64,000 nt of DNA from Tritonibacter litoralis (lineage in GTDB: Bacteria > Pseudomonadota > Alphaproteobacteria > Rhodobacterales > Rhodobacteraceae). This document shows, one piece after another, positions 8,024-16,683 of the stretch. The position numbers were made by a program, and so were the translations under genes. Position 1 is the stretch's first letter. Each line of letters begins with the position of its first letter. The DNA is taken from NCBI RefSeq assembly GCF_009496005.1, contig NZ_WIBF01000012.1, forward strand, positions 1-64,000. The letters are read 5' to 3'. A model generated the notes under the pieces. It did not search any database. It was not told the origin of the DNA and was given only the letters and a program-made list of their open reading frames with translations.

Positions 8024-9022
8024 TCAGATCACATCTGACAGCTGCACCGGCTGGCCTGTTTCGGCTGATTTTGCCGCCGCTTCGGCCATCGCCAGCGCCG
8101 CAACACCATCAGCCAAGCTCACCGGAACCGGGGCCGAGCCATTGACGGCATCAACAAAGGCCGCCCATTCCGCCTGATAGGCCTGCATATAGCGTTCAAG
8201 GAAGAAATAGGTCGGCTTGGCCGATTGCACGCCATCGACGGTGGATTTCACCACTGTGCTCTCCAGCATGTTCTGCGCCTGCAGCAATCCGTCCGACCCC
8301 AAAAGCTCCAGCCGCTGGTCATAGCCATAGACCGCCCGGCGCGAGTTTTTGATCACGGCAATGCGCCCATCCGCATAGGTCATGGTGACCACAGCCGTAT
8401 CCACATCACCCGCTGCGCCGATTTCGGGATCCACAACCGAGGTGCCCGTTGCCTGCAAGGTCACCGGCAGATCGCCCATGATGAAATTGGCCATGTCGAA
8501 ATCATGAATCATCATATCGCGGAACAAACCGCCCGAAACTTTGATATAAGAGACCGGCGGCGGTGCTGGATCAAATGAGGTGATCGCCAACAGTTCAGCC
8601 TTGCCCACCTCACCCGAGGCCAGCGCGGTTTTGACCGCCGCAAAATTGGGGTCAAACCGGCGATTGAACCCGATCATGACGGGTTGTGCGGTTTTCTCAA
8701 CCGCCGCCTGGCAGGCTTTGGCGCGGGCCAGATCCAGATCCACTGGTTTTTCACACAGAACCGCCTTGCCCGCAGCTGTTGCGCGTTCCATCAGATCCGA
8801 ATGGGTATCGGTGGAGGTCGCGATCAGCACCGCGTCAATGGCAGGATCCTTCAGGATATCATCGGTTGACCGTGCCTCGGCCCCGAACTCAGAGGCCAGA
8901 CGCGTGGCGTTTTCGGTCATCACATCTGACACCGCTACAAGCGCGCTGCCTGTGTGGGCGGTAATCGCCTTTGCATGAACCGTTCCAATGCGCCCCGCGC
9001 CCAACAACCCAACTTTCAACAT
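8024..9022 (-). CDS. iolG: inositol 2-dehydrogenase (GFO/IDH/MocA family)
   Basis: 332 aa NAD-dependent dehydrogenase, first step of inositol breakdown (myo-inositol to 2-keto-myo-inositol). Rossmann motif VGLLGAGRIGTVHA at the N-terminus, the EKP motif (LCEKPVDLDLARA) that holds the catalytic lysine, and SGGLFRDMMIHDFDMANF with the conserved D-x3-H. I set the start at ATG 9022, preceded by GGGAGG 7 nt upstream; the frame runs to 9181 but that part crosses the operators. First gene of the operon. Confidence 0.9.
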   Translation of the reverse strand: MLKVGLLGAGRIGTVHAKAITAHTGSALVAVSDVMTENATRLASEFGAEARSTDDILKDPAIDAVLIATSTDTHSDLMERATAAGKAVLCEKPVDLDLARAKACQAAVEKTAQPVMIGFNRRFDPNFAAVKTALASGEVGKAELLAITSFDPAPPPVSYIKVSGGLFRDMMIHDFDMANFIMGDLPVTLQATGTSVVDPEIGAAGDVDTAVVTMTYADGRIAVIKNSRRAVYGYDQRLELLGSDGLLQAQNMLESTVVKSTVDGVQSAKPTYFFLERYMQAYQAEWAAFVDAVNGSAPVPVSLADGVAALAMAEAAAKSAETGQPVQLSDVI

Positions 9023-9078
9023 GCGTGCCTCCCAAATCCAGCAATTCGAATCGTGTTGATTGCCCGCAGGATCGTGAT

Positions 9079-9121
9079 TTTTGCTCGCGCGTGCAAGCGC
9101 ATTTTGCACGCGCGAGCAAAA
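9079..9121. promoter_or_regulatory. tandem LacI-family operators between iolG and lacI-type gene
   Basis: TTTTGCTCGCGCGTGCAA (9079-9096) and its exact reverse complement TTGCACGCGCGAGCAAAA (9104-9121) are separated by 7 nt. Each arm is itself a 16-bp near-palindrome with a central CGCG, the hallmark of LacI-family sites, so this is best read as two operators with centres 23 bp apart (about two helical turns). They lie 57 bp from the iolG start and 51 bp from the regulator start. Confidence 0.75.
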
Positions 9122-9172
9122 TAGGTGGAAACTCAAATGCAGATGGCCTAGGGTCCCGTTTAGGAGACCCAT

Positions 9173-10186
9173 ATGACCCAAGACGACTTTACGGAGACTG
9201 TAACGGCAGATGATGTGGCAACCCTGGCCGGGGTGTCGCGCTGGACGGTGAATCGTGCGTTTAAACCTGAGGCCTCGATTTCAGAGAAAACCCGGACCAA
9301 GGTAATGGCCGCCGCCCAGCAGCTTGGCTATGTCCCGGATCTGCAGGCCGCCAGCCTCGCGTCTGATCGAAGCAATCTGGTGGCGCTTTTGGTGGATGAC
9401 TTTGCCAACCCGCACAAGCTGGTGATGATGGAGAAACTGACCCGCATTCTGCGCCAGAACCGCTGGGACACGTTGTTGGTCAATACGCTGGACGCAGAAG
9501 ACGCAACCTCGGCCCTGTTGACAGCAAGCCAACGCCGGGTGGATGCGGCGGTTCTGATCGGCGTGCAATTTGACGATCAAGTGTTAAAAACCGCCTTGGG
9601 CGCGCGCCGGGTACGCAAGCTGATCCTGTTTGCCCGCCAGTCCGAGAACCCCAATACGATCTCAATCTGCTGTGATGATCAGGCCGCCATGACCACCATC
9701 GCCGACTATGTGATCGCCCAAGGGTATCAACGCCCGTTGTTTCTTGCCGGGCCTCAGACGGTCTCGGCACACCTGCATCGCAAGGAAACCTTTGTCGCGC
9801 GATGGCAGGCCGCCAAAGACCACCCCTGTCCGGTGATCCCAGTGGGGGCCTATGATCCGGATCTTGCCTATCAAACCGTTGCGGAGCGGCTGCAGGGCCT
9901 GACAGACAGCAACCGCCCGGACGTTCTGGTCTGTGAAAACGATGCGCTTGCGATGGGGGCCATTGATGCGTTGCGGTATGAATTGGGTCTGCAAGTGCCA
10001 CAGGATATTGCCGTCACGGGATTTGATGACGCGCCCTTGGCGGCAAGTCCGCATTACCGGTTGACCACCTATCGCCAGCCTCTGGCCGATATGGTCCAGG
10101 GGCTTGTTCAGGTTCTAAAAGGCGAGACGCCCGATACCCCGCTGACCGGTTTTGAGGGTGAGCTGATCATCCGCGCCAGCGCCTAA
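9173..10186 (+). CDS. LacI-family transcriptional regulator of the iol-like operon
   Basis: 337 aa. The N-terminal helix-turn-helix reads TADDVATLAGVSRWTVNRAF, followed by the hinge helix region PDLQAASLASDRSN; residues about 65-337 form the periplasmic-binding-like effector domain (LVALLVDDFANP, DVLVCENDALAMGAIDAL, IAVTGFDDAPLA). AGGAGA precedes the ATG. Divergent from iolG across two operators, it probably represses the inositol genes and itself. The effector is inferred to be an inositol pathway compound. Confidence 0.92.
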   Translation: MTQDDFTETVTADDVATLAGVSRWTVNRAFKPEASISEKTRTKVMAAAQQLGYVPDLQAASLASDRSNLVALLVDDFANPHKLVMMEKLTRILRQNRWDTLLVNTLDAEDATSALLTASQRRVDAAVLIGVQFDDQVLKTALGARRVRKLILFARQSENPNTISICCDDQAAMTTIADYVIAQGYQRPLFLAGPQTVSAHLHRKETFVARWQAAKDHPCPVIPVGAYDPDLAYQTVAERLQGLTDSNRPDVLVCENDALAMGAIDALRYELGLQVPQDIAVTGFDDAPLAASPHYRLTTYRQPLADMVQGLVQVLKGETPDTPLTGFEGELIIRASA

Positions 10187-10188
10187 AG

Positions 10189-11412
10189 TCAGCCTCTGGG
10201 CGCAAGCGCGCGGGCCAAGGGGCTGGGCGCGCCTTCAAGATGCTCCGCCAGCAGCTCGGCCGTTGTGGGGCCCAACGTAAACCCTTGGTGTCCGTGACCA
10301 AAGTCGAACCATAGGCCCTGGTGACGCGACGCAGGCCCAACCAACGGCAGCATGCCCGGCAGACAGGGGCGTGTGCCCTGCCAGCGATTGTCTGGCAGCT
10401 CGTCTCCCAGATCAAACAGCGCCTGCGCCGCATGATATCCAGCGTCCAGCTGACCAAACCGTGCAGGCCCATCAAGCCCCACCAAATGGGCACCGCTGGT
10501 GATCCGCAACCCCTGTTGCATGGACGACAGAACCACCCCTTGATCCATCAGAACATAGGGCCGGGTCAGCGGGTGAGGATGGGCAAAATGGCTGTGATAG
10601 CCGCGTTTCATCACCATCGGGATCTTGTACCCCAATGGGCGCAAGATCTGCGGGGACCAAGCACCGAGGGCCACAACCACATGTTCACCTTCAAAAGTGT
10701 CGCCTTCGGTTAGCACCTGCCAGCCTGCAGCCGTGGGCAAAAGGGCGCGGATCTGCGCGGTCTGAATCGTGCCACCGCGAGCCTGAAACAGTGTTGCATA
10801 GGCCTGAACCAAGGCGCCCGGGTCACTGCAGCTCCAACTGTCGCGCCACAAAATGGCACCGGCGGGCGGCTGTAGCAACGCCGCTTCTTCGGTTCGCAAA
10901 GCGGTCCCATCGGTGACATCCACGGCCAGACCATAACGGCGTGCGAAGCTCTGCGCTGCCGCCGCGGCCCGGTCCAGATCGCGCGCCTTGGTATAGATCT
11001 CACCCAGACCCGTTTGGCGTAGCAAAGCGCCGGCATCCGCTGCGCTGATCAGTTTGCTGTGGTCCAGAACCGCGCGGGCAATCAGCTGGGAATAGGTGTT
11101 TGAGATCTGAGCGTGGCGGTTTGGGGCGGAATTGCGGAAATACTGCCAAAGGGCGGTGAGCATCGGTGGCACCGAAGGCAGGTGCACCGCCACGTCATTG
11201 CTCTGCCCCAAAGCATAGCCCAACAGGGTGGCCCCCCGTGGCATGGCATAGGGTTCATGCGCCTCGGCCTGAATGACACCGGCATTGCCAAAACTGGTCT
11301 CCTGCCCGGGCGCACGCCGGTCCAGAAGCGTCACCTCATGGCCGCGTGCATTCAGTGACAGGGCGGCGGCCACTCCCGCCATGCCAGCGCCAAGAACCAG
11401 GATCTCTGCCAT
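10189..11412 (-). CDS. FAD-dependent oxidoreductase, DadA/DAO family
   Basis: 407 aa. N-terminal dinucleotide fold VLGAGMAGVAAALSL, the DadA-like SFGNAGVIQ segment, and C-terminal FDFGHGHQGFTLGPTTAELLAE, where FAD is closed off. This is the D-amino-acid dehydrogenase/glycine-oxidase superfamily, which oxidatively deaminates D- or N-substituted amino acids. It ends almost against the LacI gene (convergent) and lies 185 nt downstream of the GMC oxidoreductase on the same strand. The exact substrate cannot be read. Confidence 0.82.
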   Translation of the reverse strand: MAEILVLGAGMAGVAAALSLNARGHEVTLLDRRAPGQETSFGNAGVIQAEAHEPYAMPRGATLLGYALGQSNDVAVHLPSVPPMLTALWQYFRNSAPNRHAQISNTYSQLIARAVLDHSKLISAADAGALLRQTGLGEIYTKARDLDRAAAAAQSFARRYGLAVDVTDGTALRTEEAALLQPPAGAILWRDSWSCSDPGALVQAYATLFQARGGTIQTAQIRALLPTAAGWQVLTEGDTFEGEHVVVALGAWSPQILRPLGYKIPMVMKRGYHSHFAHPHPLTRPYVLMDQGVVLSSMQQGLRITSGAHLVGLDGPARFGQLDAGYHAAQALFDLGDELPDNRWQGTRPCLPGMLPLVGPASRHQGLWFDFGHGHQGFTLGPTTAELLAEHLEGAPSPLARALAPRG

Positions 11413-11597
11413 TTCTGCGGGCCTTTGTTGAAGTCAGATGTCCCGCGACTGTGGTGAGACCGGCGCCATCATGCAACCGGTATTTGACAGGCACCGGTGG
11501 CGGAGCCGCCGTTGAACGCTTTGGCGCTGTCTTTGCTTAATTCTCCAGCCCCGCATCCCGCCGCCGACCCCGTGGCCGCCCAGATGTTCCGCCTCTC

Positions 11598-13211
11598 TCA
11601 GGCTGCACGCACCCAGGCCGCTTTGATCAGATCGGCAGCTTTTTCGGCAATCATAATGGTGGGCGCATTGGTGTTGCCGGATGGGATCACCGGCATGACC
11701 GAAGCATCCACCACCCGCAACCCCTGGGTGCCATTCACCCGCAGTTGCGCATCCACCACCGCATCCGCATCCGTCCCCATCCGCGCGGTGCCCACCGGAT
11801 GGAAAATGGTTGAGGCAATCTGACCCGCGCCCTCAATAAGCTCCGATGTGGTCTGAAACTGCGGTCCCGGCTTGAACTCTTCGGGTTGATACCGCGCCAT
11901 CGGATCCTGCGCCATAATCCGCCGGGTCAACTGGATCGCCCGCGCCGCCACCTGCCGGTCGCCCTCGGTCGACAAGTAATTCGGCTGGATTTCCGGATGC
12001 CCCATCGGATCCGGCGTGGTGATCTTCACATGCCCCCGGCTTTCAGGGCGCAGATGACAGACGCTCGCGGTGATCGCCGGGAAGTCATGCGGTGCCTGGC
12101 CAAAGGCCTCCAACGACACGGGCTGCACGTGATATTCAAGGTCGGGTGTCGCCACATCGGGCGAGGAATAGGCAAATGCCCCCAACTGGCTGGGCGCCAT
12201 CGACATTGGCCCCGAACGTTTCAGCACATATTCCAGACCAATCTGCGCCTTGCCCCACAGGCTGTTGGCCATCTCATTCAGCGTTTTGACGCCAGACACC
12301 CGATAGGCGCAGCGGATCTGCAAGTGATCCTGCAGGTTTGCGCCCACATCCCGGCGGTCCTGTCGCACAGTGATGCCCTGCTGTTGCAGCACCGCACCGG
12401 GGCCAATGCCCGACAATTGCAAGATCTGGGGTGAGCCGATGGCACCGGCGGACAGGATCACCTCGCGCGTGGCGCTGGCGGTCACGGGCACGCCCTTGTG
12501 GCGCAGTTTTACGCCGCTGGCGCGCGCGCCCTCAAACATCAACTGTTCGGTCTGGGCATGTGTCAACACTGTCAGGTTCTTGCGCCCCCGCACCGGTTTC
12601 AGGAACCCTTTGGACGTGCTCCACCGCCAGCCCCGGCGCTGGTTCACCTTGAAATAGCCAACCCCGTGATTGTCACCGCGGTTGAAATCATCCGTATCCG
12701 GCAGCCCCTCTGCCACGGCGGCCGCTTTCCAGGCCTCCAGGATCTCCCAGCTGAGCCGCTGTTCCTCCACCCGCCATTCACCGCCGCTGCCGTGGGCTGC
12801 ATCCGCCCCGGCATAGTAATCCTCGGATTTGATGAAATAGGGCAGCACATCGTCCCAGCCCCAACCCGACAGACCCATCTGCCGCCAGCCATCATAATCC
12901 GCCGACTGTCCGCGCAGATACAGCATCCCGTTGATCGAGGAACAGCCCCCCAGAACCCGCCCGCGCGGGTACAAGAGGGACCGCCCGTTGAGCCCCTCAC
13001 AGGCCGCCGTCTTGAACCCCCAATCGGTGCGGGGATTGCCGATGCAATAGAGGTAGCCCACCGGAATATGGATCCAATGGTAATTGTCACTGCCGCCCGC
13101 CTCCAACAGCAGCACCTGCACATCGGGATCCTCGCTCAGACGGTTGGCCAAAACACAGCCTGCGCTGCCCGCCCCCACGATCACATAATCAAACGTTCCG
13201 ACAGATTGCAC
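11598..13211 (-). CDS. GMC-family oxidoreductase (choline dehydrogenase-like)
   Basis: 537 aa FAD enzyme. ADP-binding motif IVGAGSAGCVLANRLSEDP near the N-terminus, GMC signature 1 GGCSSINGMLYLRG at about residue 90, signature 2 GAIGSPQILQLSGIGPG at about 255, and the C-terminal HPVGTARMG with SGNTNAPTIMIAEKAADLI that holds the catalytic His-Asn/His pair. Start is GTG at 13211, downstream of GGGAG. It resembles BetA-type alcohol dehydrogenases in size, but no betaine aldehyde dehydrogenase or BetI regulator is nearby, so a different alcohol substrate is equally possible. Confidence 0.9.
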   Translation of the reverse strand: MQSVGTFDYVIVGAGSAGCVLANRLSEDPDVQVLLLEAGGSDNYHWIHIPVGYLYCIGNPRTDWGFKTAACEGLNGRSLLYPRGRVLGGCSSINGMLYLRGQSADYDGWRQMGLSGWGWDDVLPYFIKSEDYYAGADAAHGSGGEWRVEEQRLSWEILEAWKAAAVAEGLPDTDDFNRGDNHGVGYFKVNQRRGWRWSTSKGFLKPVRGRKNLTVLTHAQTEQLMFEGARASGVKLRHKGVPVTASATREVILSAGAIGSPQILQLSGIGPGAVLQQQGITVRQDRRDVGANLQDHLQIRCAYRVSGVKTLNEMANSLWGKAQIGLEYVLKRSGPMSMAPSQLGAFAYSSPDVATPDLEYHVQPVSLEAFGQAPHDFPAITASVCHLRPESRGHVKITTPDPMGHPEIQPNYLSTEGDRQVAARAIQLTRRIMAQDPMARYQPEEFKPGPQFQTTSELIEGAGQIASTIFHPVGTARMGTDADAVVDAQLRVNGTQGLRVVDASVMPVIPSGNTNAPTIMIAEKAADLIKAAWVRAA

Positions 13212-13522
13212 CTGCTCACTCCCTTGCTCTCAACTTATGGGCAAGTCTGAGCAGAGCCGTGCCGAAACAACACTCTTGATTTTGCACAACCTCTGTCTGT
13301 TTATGTGCAGGACCTGAACAAAATCGATCTGCCCCATCACAGCCGCACGCCACCAAATGGATCAGGTTTGAGGTTCCGGCTATAGATGCCACGGCCAAAG
13401 CCTCTGGCACCGCAAACGCGGACAGCAGTTTGATTGCCCAAAGCCCGGCCTACGTGATTGGCTCCAGAGGGGCGCTTGTTTATGGATCCATGGGCGCGGC
13501 TAGAGCCCTGGCCAGTGACCGA
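13212..13522. other. 311-bp intergenic region upstream of the GMC oxidoreductase
   Basis: No convincing gene. Short frames occur on both strands but lack ribosome sites and family resemblance. It must hold the GMC oxidoreductase promoter on its left side. Between about 13370 and 13523 the plus strand reads without stops in one frame and might be a decayed coding remnant, but I recognise nothing in it. Confidence 0.4.
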
Positions 13523-14179
13523 TTACACTTTGGGTTCGGTGGTGCCGTTTTTTGTGAAATGGCCATAGATCGCATATTTGCGGAACATGCCTTCCACGGA
13601 GATCTCACCGGCATCACGTGCAAGCTCTCGCATCACAGGTTCCAGTGATGTGCGCGGGCTCACATGGAAGCGCGCCAACCAGGCCAGAAGCCCCCGTTGG
13701 AACCAGCTTGGCAGGCCCGAGCTGTCGCCAAAATCCACCACATGCAACTGCCCGCCCGGCACCAGCTGCCGTTTGGCTTCGCGCAGCGCGCCCTGCCAGT
13801 CGGGGATCATCGACAGACTATAGGACAGGATAACATGGTCAAACCCGTCCTCATCAAACAGTGCATTGGCATCAAACTGACAGGCATCGCCCTGCGCCAG
13901 GGACACATCCGCCCCCAGTTTGGCCCGCGCCGTTGTCAGCATCTGCTCCGAAATATCCAGCCCAAACAGCTGGGCATCAGGATAGCGCTTGCGGATCAGA
14001 TCGAGGTTCCGACCGGTGCCACAGGCCACTTCCAGCACCCGTTCACCAGGCTGCACATTCATGCCCGCAATCAAATGATCGCGGCCCAACAGGTAATATT
14101 TGCGCGTCGCATCATAGATCAGCCGCTGATACCGATAGGTCTGATCCATCAATTGGCTGTGTTCGGTGGTCTCGGTCAT
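13523..14179 (-). CDS. btaB: diacylglycerylhomoserine N-methyltransferase (betaine lipid synthesis)
   Basis: 218 aa class I SAM methyltransferase: motif I VLEVACGTGRNLDLI at about residue 50, LFGLDISEQML after it, and HVILSYSLSMIPDW as the post-motif II region. BtaB methylates diacylglycerylhomoserine three times to give the betaine lipid DGTS. Its ATG overlaps the btaA stop (TGATG), as expected for a coupled pair. It is last in the plcP-btaA-btaB operon, which is the main support for the specific function. Confidence 0.9.
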   Translation of the reverse strand: MTETTEHSQLMDQTYRYQRLIYDATRKYYLLGRDHLIAGMNVQPGERVLEVACGTGRNLDLIRKRYPDAQLFGLDISEQMLTTARAKLGADVSLAQGDACQFDANALFDEDGFDHVILSYSLSMIPDWQGALREAKRQLVPGGQLHVVDFGDSSGLPSWFQRGLLAWLARFHVSPRTSLEPVMRELARDAGEISVEGMFRKYAIYGHFTKNGTTEPKV

Positions 14180-15399
14180 CAGGCAGGCTTTCGATAAAGA
14201 TGCACGCCGCCGTAAATGGCCGAGCGATCAGTTTTAAATGCGGTTTCCGAAGCTTCGGCATCATAGGACCATTGATCCAGCGTCGCCGCAGCAACCCGCC
14301 CCGGCAGGATGTCATCCGTGCCACCGGTGCGGAACAAGACCCGCGCGCCCGGCTGGGCGGTGCGGGTGATCTGATCCCACAGGGCATTCAACTGCGCATC
14401 CGTCATCCAATCCTGCGCATCCAGCAGCACATAGACCGATTTGGACTGATCCGGCGCTTCGGCCAGAACATCGGTGATCGACCGGTTCACAACTGTGGCG
14501 CGGGCCTCAGCGCCCTGCAGCGCCTCAAAATGTGCGGCTTCCAGATAGGGCGGCACCGGGCCTGTTCCGTCTTCTTTGTAGGCGCGGTTGGCGGCCTGCC
14601 AGGCGAAATAGTTCTCATCAATCGGGAAGTCACAAAACAGCTTGCGCGTGCGCTCTTTGAGCACCGGAATAATGTCGCCCCCGGCGTCCCCGGCCAGCTT
14701 GTCATATTGCGCAGGCGGGATCCCCAGACCAAACAATGAGGCCCGGCGGCGAGCAATGAATTTTACAAACCGTGAGTCATAAAGCGGCGCAATCTGGCTG
14801 TTAAAAAACGCGTCCTGATCGGCCAGGGACTTGGCCGTCAACAGCGGGCGGAAATCCACGCCGCCCAGTCTGGATACCAGATGCACCGCGCTCAGAAACC
14901 GGCCCAAGACGCCAAAGCGGTAAAACCCACGGGTAAACATCGACAAACGCGGACGCAGACCGTTGCGCCCCTTCCAAAAAGCCTGCCCCTGCGCATCAAG
15001 ATGCGGCAGAACATAACGTTCCAGAAGGGCGCTGTTTTCCATCCGGTCCGCATGACCAAAAACCGAATAAAAACTGTGGTGATCCGGCAAATGCGCCGCT
15101 GCCGCCAGTTTCAGCCGATTGAGTTCAACATGCCAGGGAGACAGATCCACCGCCGTCAGCGAGGCCGGCTCTGCCGTCAGATAAGACATCGCATTACAGC
15201 CACCGGATGCGATGCAGATGATATGATCCTGCGGGGTCAGCTGCAGCGCAGCCATGTCGCAGGCCGGATCTTCCCAGATCTGCGGGTAAACCAGCCCCCG
15301 AAACAAAAAGGCAAAAGCGCGATCCGAAAGCGTATCCAACGAAAAAGAGCGGTTCTCGTATACCGCGTCTGCAATTGAATTCGTCTGTGTCGCGCTCAT
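14179..15399 (-). CDS. btaA: SAM:diacylglycerol 3-amino-3-carboxypropyltransferase
   Basis: 406 aa, DUF3419/BtaA family. It transfers the aminocarboxypropyl group of SAM onto diacylglycerol. Recognisable segments are FLFRGLVYPQIWEDPACD, IICIASGGCNAMSYL (SAM-binding loop), AVDLSPWHVELNRLK and the C-terminal LDAQDWM and LFRTGG. I placed the start at ATG 15399, which overlaps the plcP stop as ATGA; the frame extends upstream to 15501 only inside plcP. Confidence 0.94.
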   Translation of the reverse strand: MSATQTNSIADAVYENRSFSLDTLSDRAFAFLFRGLVYPQIWEDPACDMAALQLTPQDHIICIASGGCNAMSYLTAEPASLTAVDLSPWHVELNRLKLAAAAHLPDHHSFYSVFGHADRMENSALLERYVLPHLDAQGQAFWKGRNGLRPRLSMFTRGFYRFGVLGRFLSAVHLVSRLGGVDFRPLLTAKSLADQDAFFNSQIAPLYDSRFVKFIARRRASLFGLGIPPAQYDKLAGDAGGDIIPVLKERTRKLFCDFPIDENYFAWQAANRAYKEDGTGPVPPYLEAAHFEALQGAEARATVVNRSITDVLAEAPDQSKSVYVLLDAQDWMTDAQLNALWDQITRTAQPGARVLFRTGGTDDILPGRVAAATLDQWSYDAEASETAFKTDRSAIYGGVHLYRKPA

Positions 15400-16220
15400 G
15401 TCTTCTCTTTCTGATAAGGTTCGGTGGACTTGGCCGCAGCACGCTTGCGCTTCTTTTGGCGTTTTTCCAAAAGACGCAGCCGGTTGTTGCGCGATTCCCA
15501 ATCGATCAAACGCAGCTCACCGCTGTGGTCTTCGACAATTGCGGTACAGCTTTCGACCCAATCGCCAGTGTTGATGTATTGAATGTCGCCGATCTGGCGG
15601 ATGGCCGCATGGTGGATATGGCCGCAGATTACCCCATCAAAGCCACGCTGGCGCGCATCCTCAGACAGGGTCTCTTCGTATTTGCCGATGAAGTTGACCG
15701 CTTGTTTGACCTGATGTTTGGTCCATTTCGACAGTGACCAATAGCTGCGAGACCACAGCCTGCGCACCGTGTTGATCTTGGGGTTCAGCCAGATCAACGT
15801 GGCATAGGCGCGATCCCCTAAATAGGCCAGCCATTTGGCATTGGCGATCACCGTGTCAAACTGATCGCCATGGGTCACAAAATAGCGTTTGCCATCGGCC
15901 GAGATAAACTCGTCATGGTCTTTGACCTCAATCCCGCCGAAATGAATACCCGGAAAGCGGCGCATGACTTCATCATGGTTGCCGGGGACAAAGACAATTC
16001 GCGTGCCTTTGCGCGCTTTTTCAAGGATACATTGGATGACAGTGTTGTGCGAACTGGGCCAGTGCCAGCCGCGCTGCAGCTGCCAGCCATCCAAAATATC
16101 TCCAACCAAATAGAGCGTTTCGCTCTCATATTTGCCCAGAAAATCCACCAACAGATCGGCGCGGCAACCACGCGTTCCAAGGTGAACGTCAGAGATAAAA
16201 ATAGTACGATACGTGGTCAT
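15396..16220 (-). CDS. plcP: PlcP-type metallophosphoesterase (phospholipase C of lipid remodelling)
   Basis: 274 aa calcineurin-like phosphoesterase. Metal-binding blocks are complete: ISDVHLG, LVGDILDGW, VPGNHDEV, THGDQFD and ICGHIHHA. It is related to UDP-diacylglucosamine hydrolase LpxH, but its position as first gene of an operon with btaA and btaB matches PlcP, known from Sinorhizobium and Roseobacter-group bacteria to cleave phosphatidylcholine under phosphate starvation. The released diacylglycerol is the substrate of BtaA. The basic C-terminus (RQKKRKRAAAK) could contact membrane lipids. Confidence 0.85.
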   Translation of the reverse strand: MTTYRTIFISDVHLGTRGCRADLLVDFLGKYESETLYLVGDILDGWQLQRGWHWPSSHNTVIQCILEKARKGTRIVFVPGNHDEVMRRFPGIHFGGIEVKDHDEFISADGKRYFVTHGDQFDTVIANAKWLAYLGDRAYATLIWLNPKINTVRRLWSRSYWSLSKWTKHQVKQAVNFIGKYEETLSEDARQRGFDGVICGHIHHAAIRQIGDIQYINTGDWVESCTAIVEDHSGELRLIDWESRNNRLRLLEKRQKKRKRAAAKSTEPYQKEKT

Positions 16221-16683
16221 TGACGGCCCGATAGAGCATTTTTCGAGAAATTACTGTGTGAATGTGTCAGCGTCGTTACAGATCGAGAACTGTCTGACAT
16301 TTTGGTTTGTACTCTTAATGACTTTGCGCGGAACGCCTATGGCTTGCACGGTTACGACCGGAAAATCAGTCCTTTTTTGACACTTATTCGCCGCAATACG
16401 TCTTGGACAGCACATTCTATAGTCAAGGCCGTGTCATTTCAGCCAATCACTACGGGATCTGCGCCACAGGCGACTTACCTGGATCAGTACCCTCCTGGGG
16501 CCCTTTTGCCAATGGACCAAGAGCTTCGGGCGATGTGACACAAAGACAAAACCCTTGATCTCATGCGCTGCAGGCCCTAAACCGCAGCCCTCTCTTCGAT
16601 CGATTGGTCGGCGACGGGGCGATTCCACATTCGCTTTGTCCAAACGAACCCACGGTCGATAACCTTTGGCAGGGAATACGTAA
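16221..16683. other. 463-bp divergent promoter region between plcP and speA
   Basis: No gene seen. It must contain the promoters of the plcP operon (minus) and the polyamine cluster (plus). Near plcP, at 16254-16300, two TGTC/GACA-type elements occur (CTGTGTGAATGTGTCAG at 16254-16270 and TGTCTGACA at 16291-16299); they are only loosely similar to a PhoB box, whose consensus is two CTGTCAT repeats 11 bp apart, so I do not call one. Confidence 0.4.

Noticed and set aside
16254-16300. Possible PhoB box before plcP
   Set aside because: TGTC/GACA elements exist but the two-repeat 11-bp pattern of CTGTCAT is not met on either strand.
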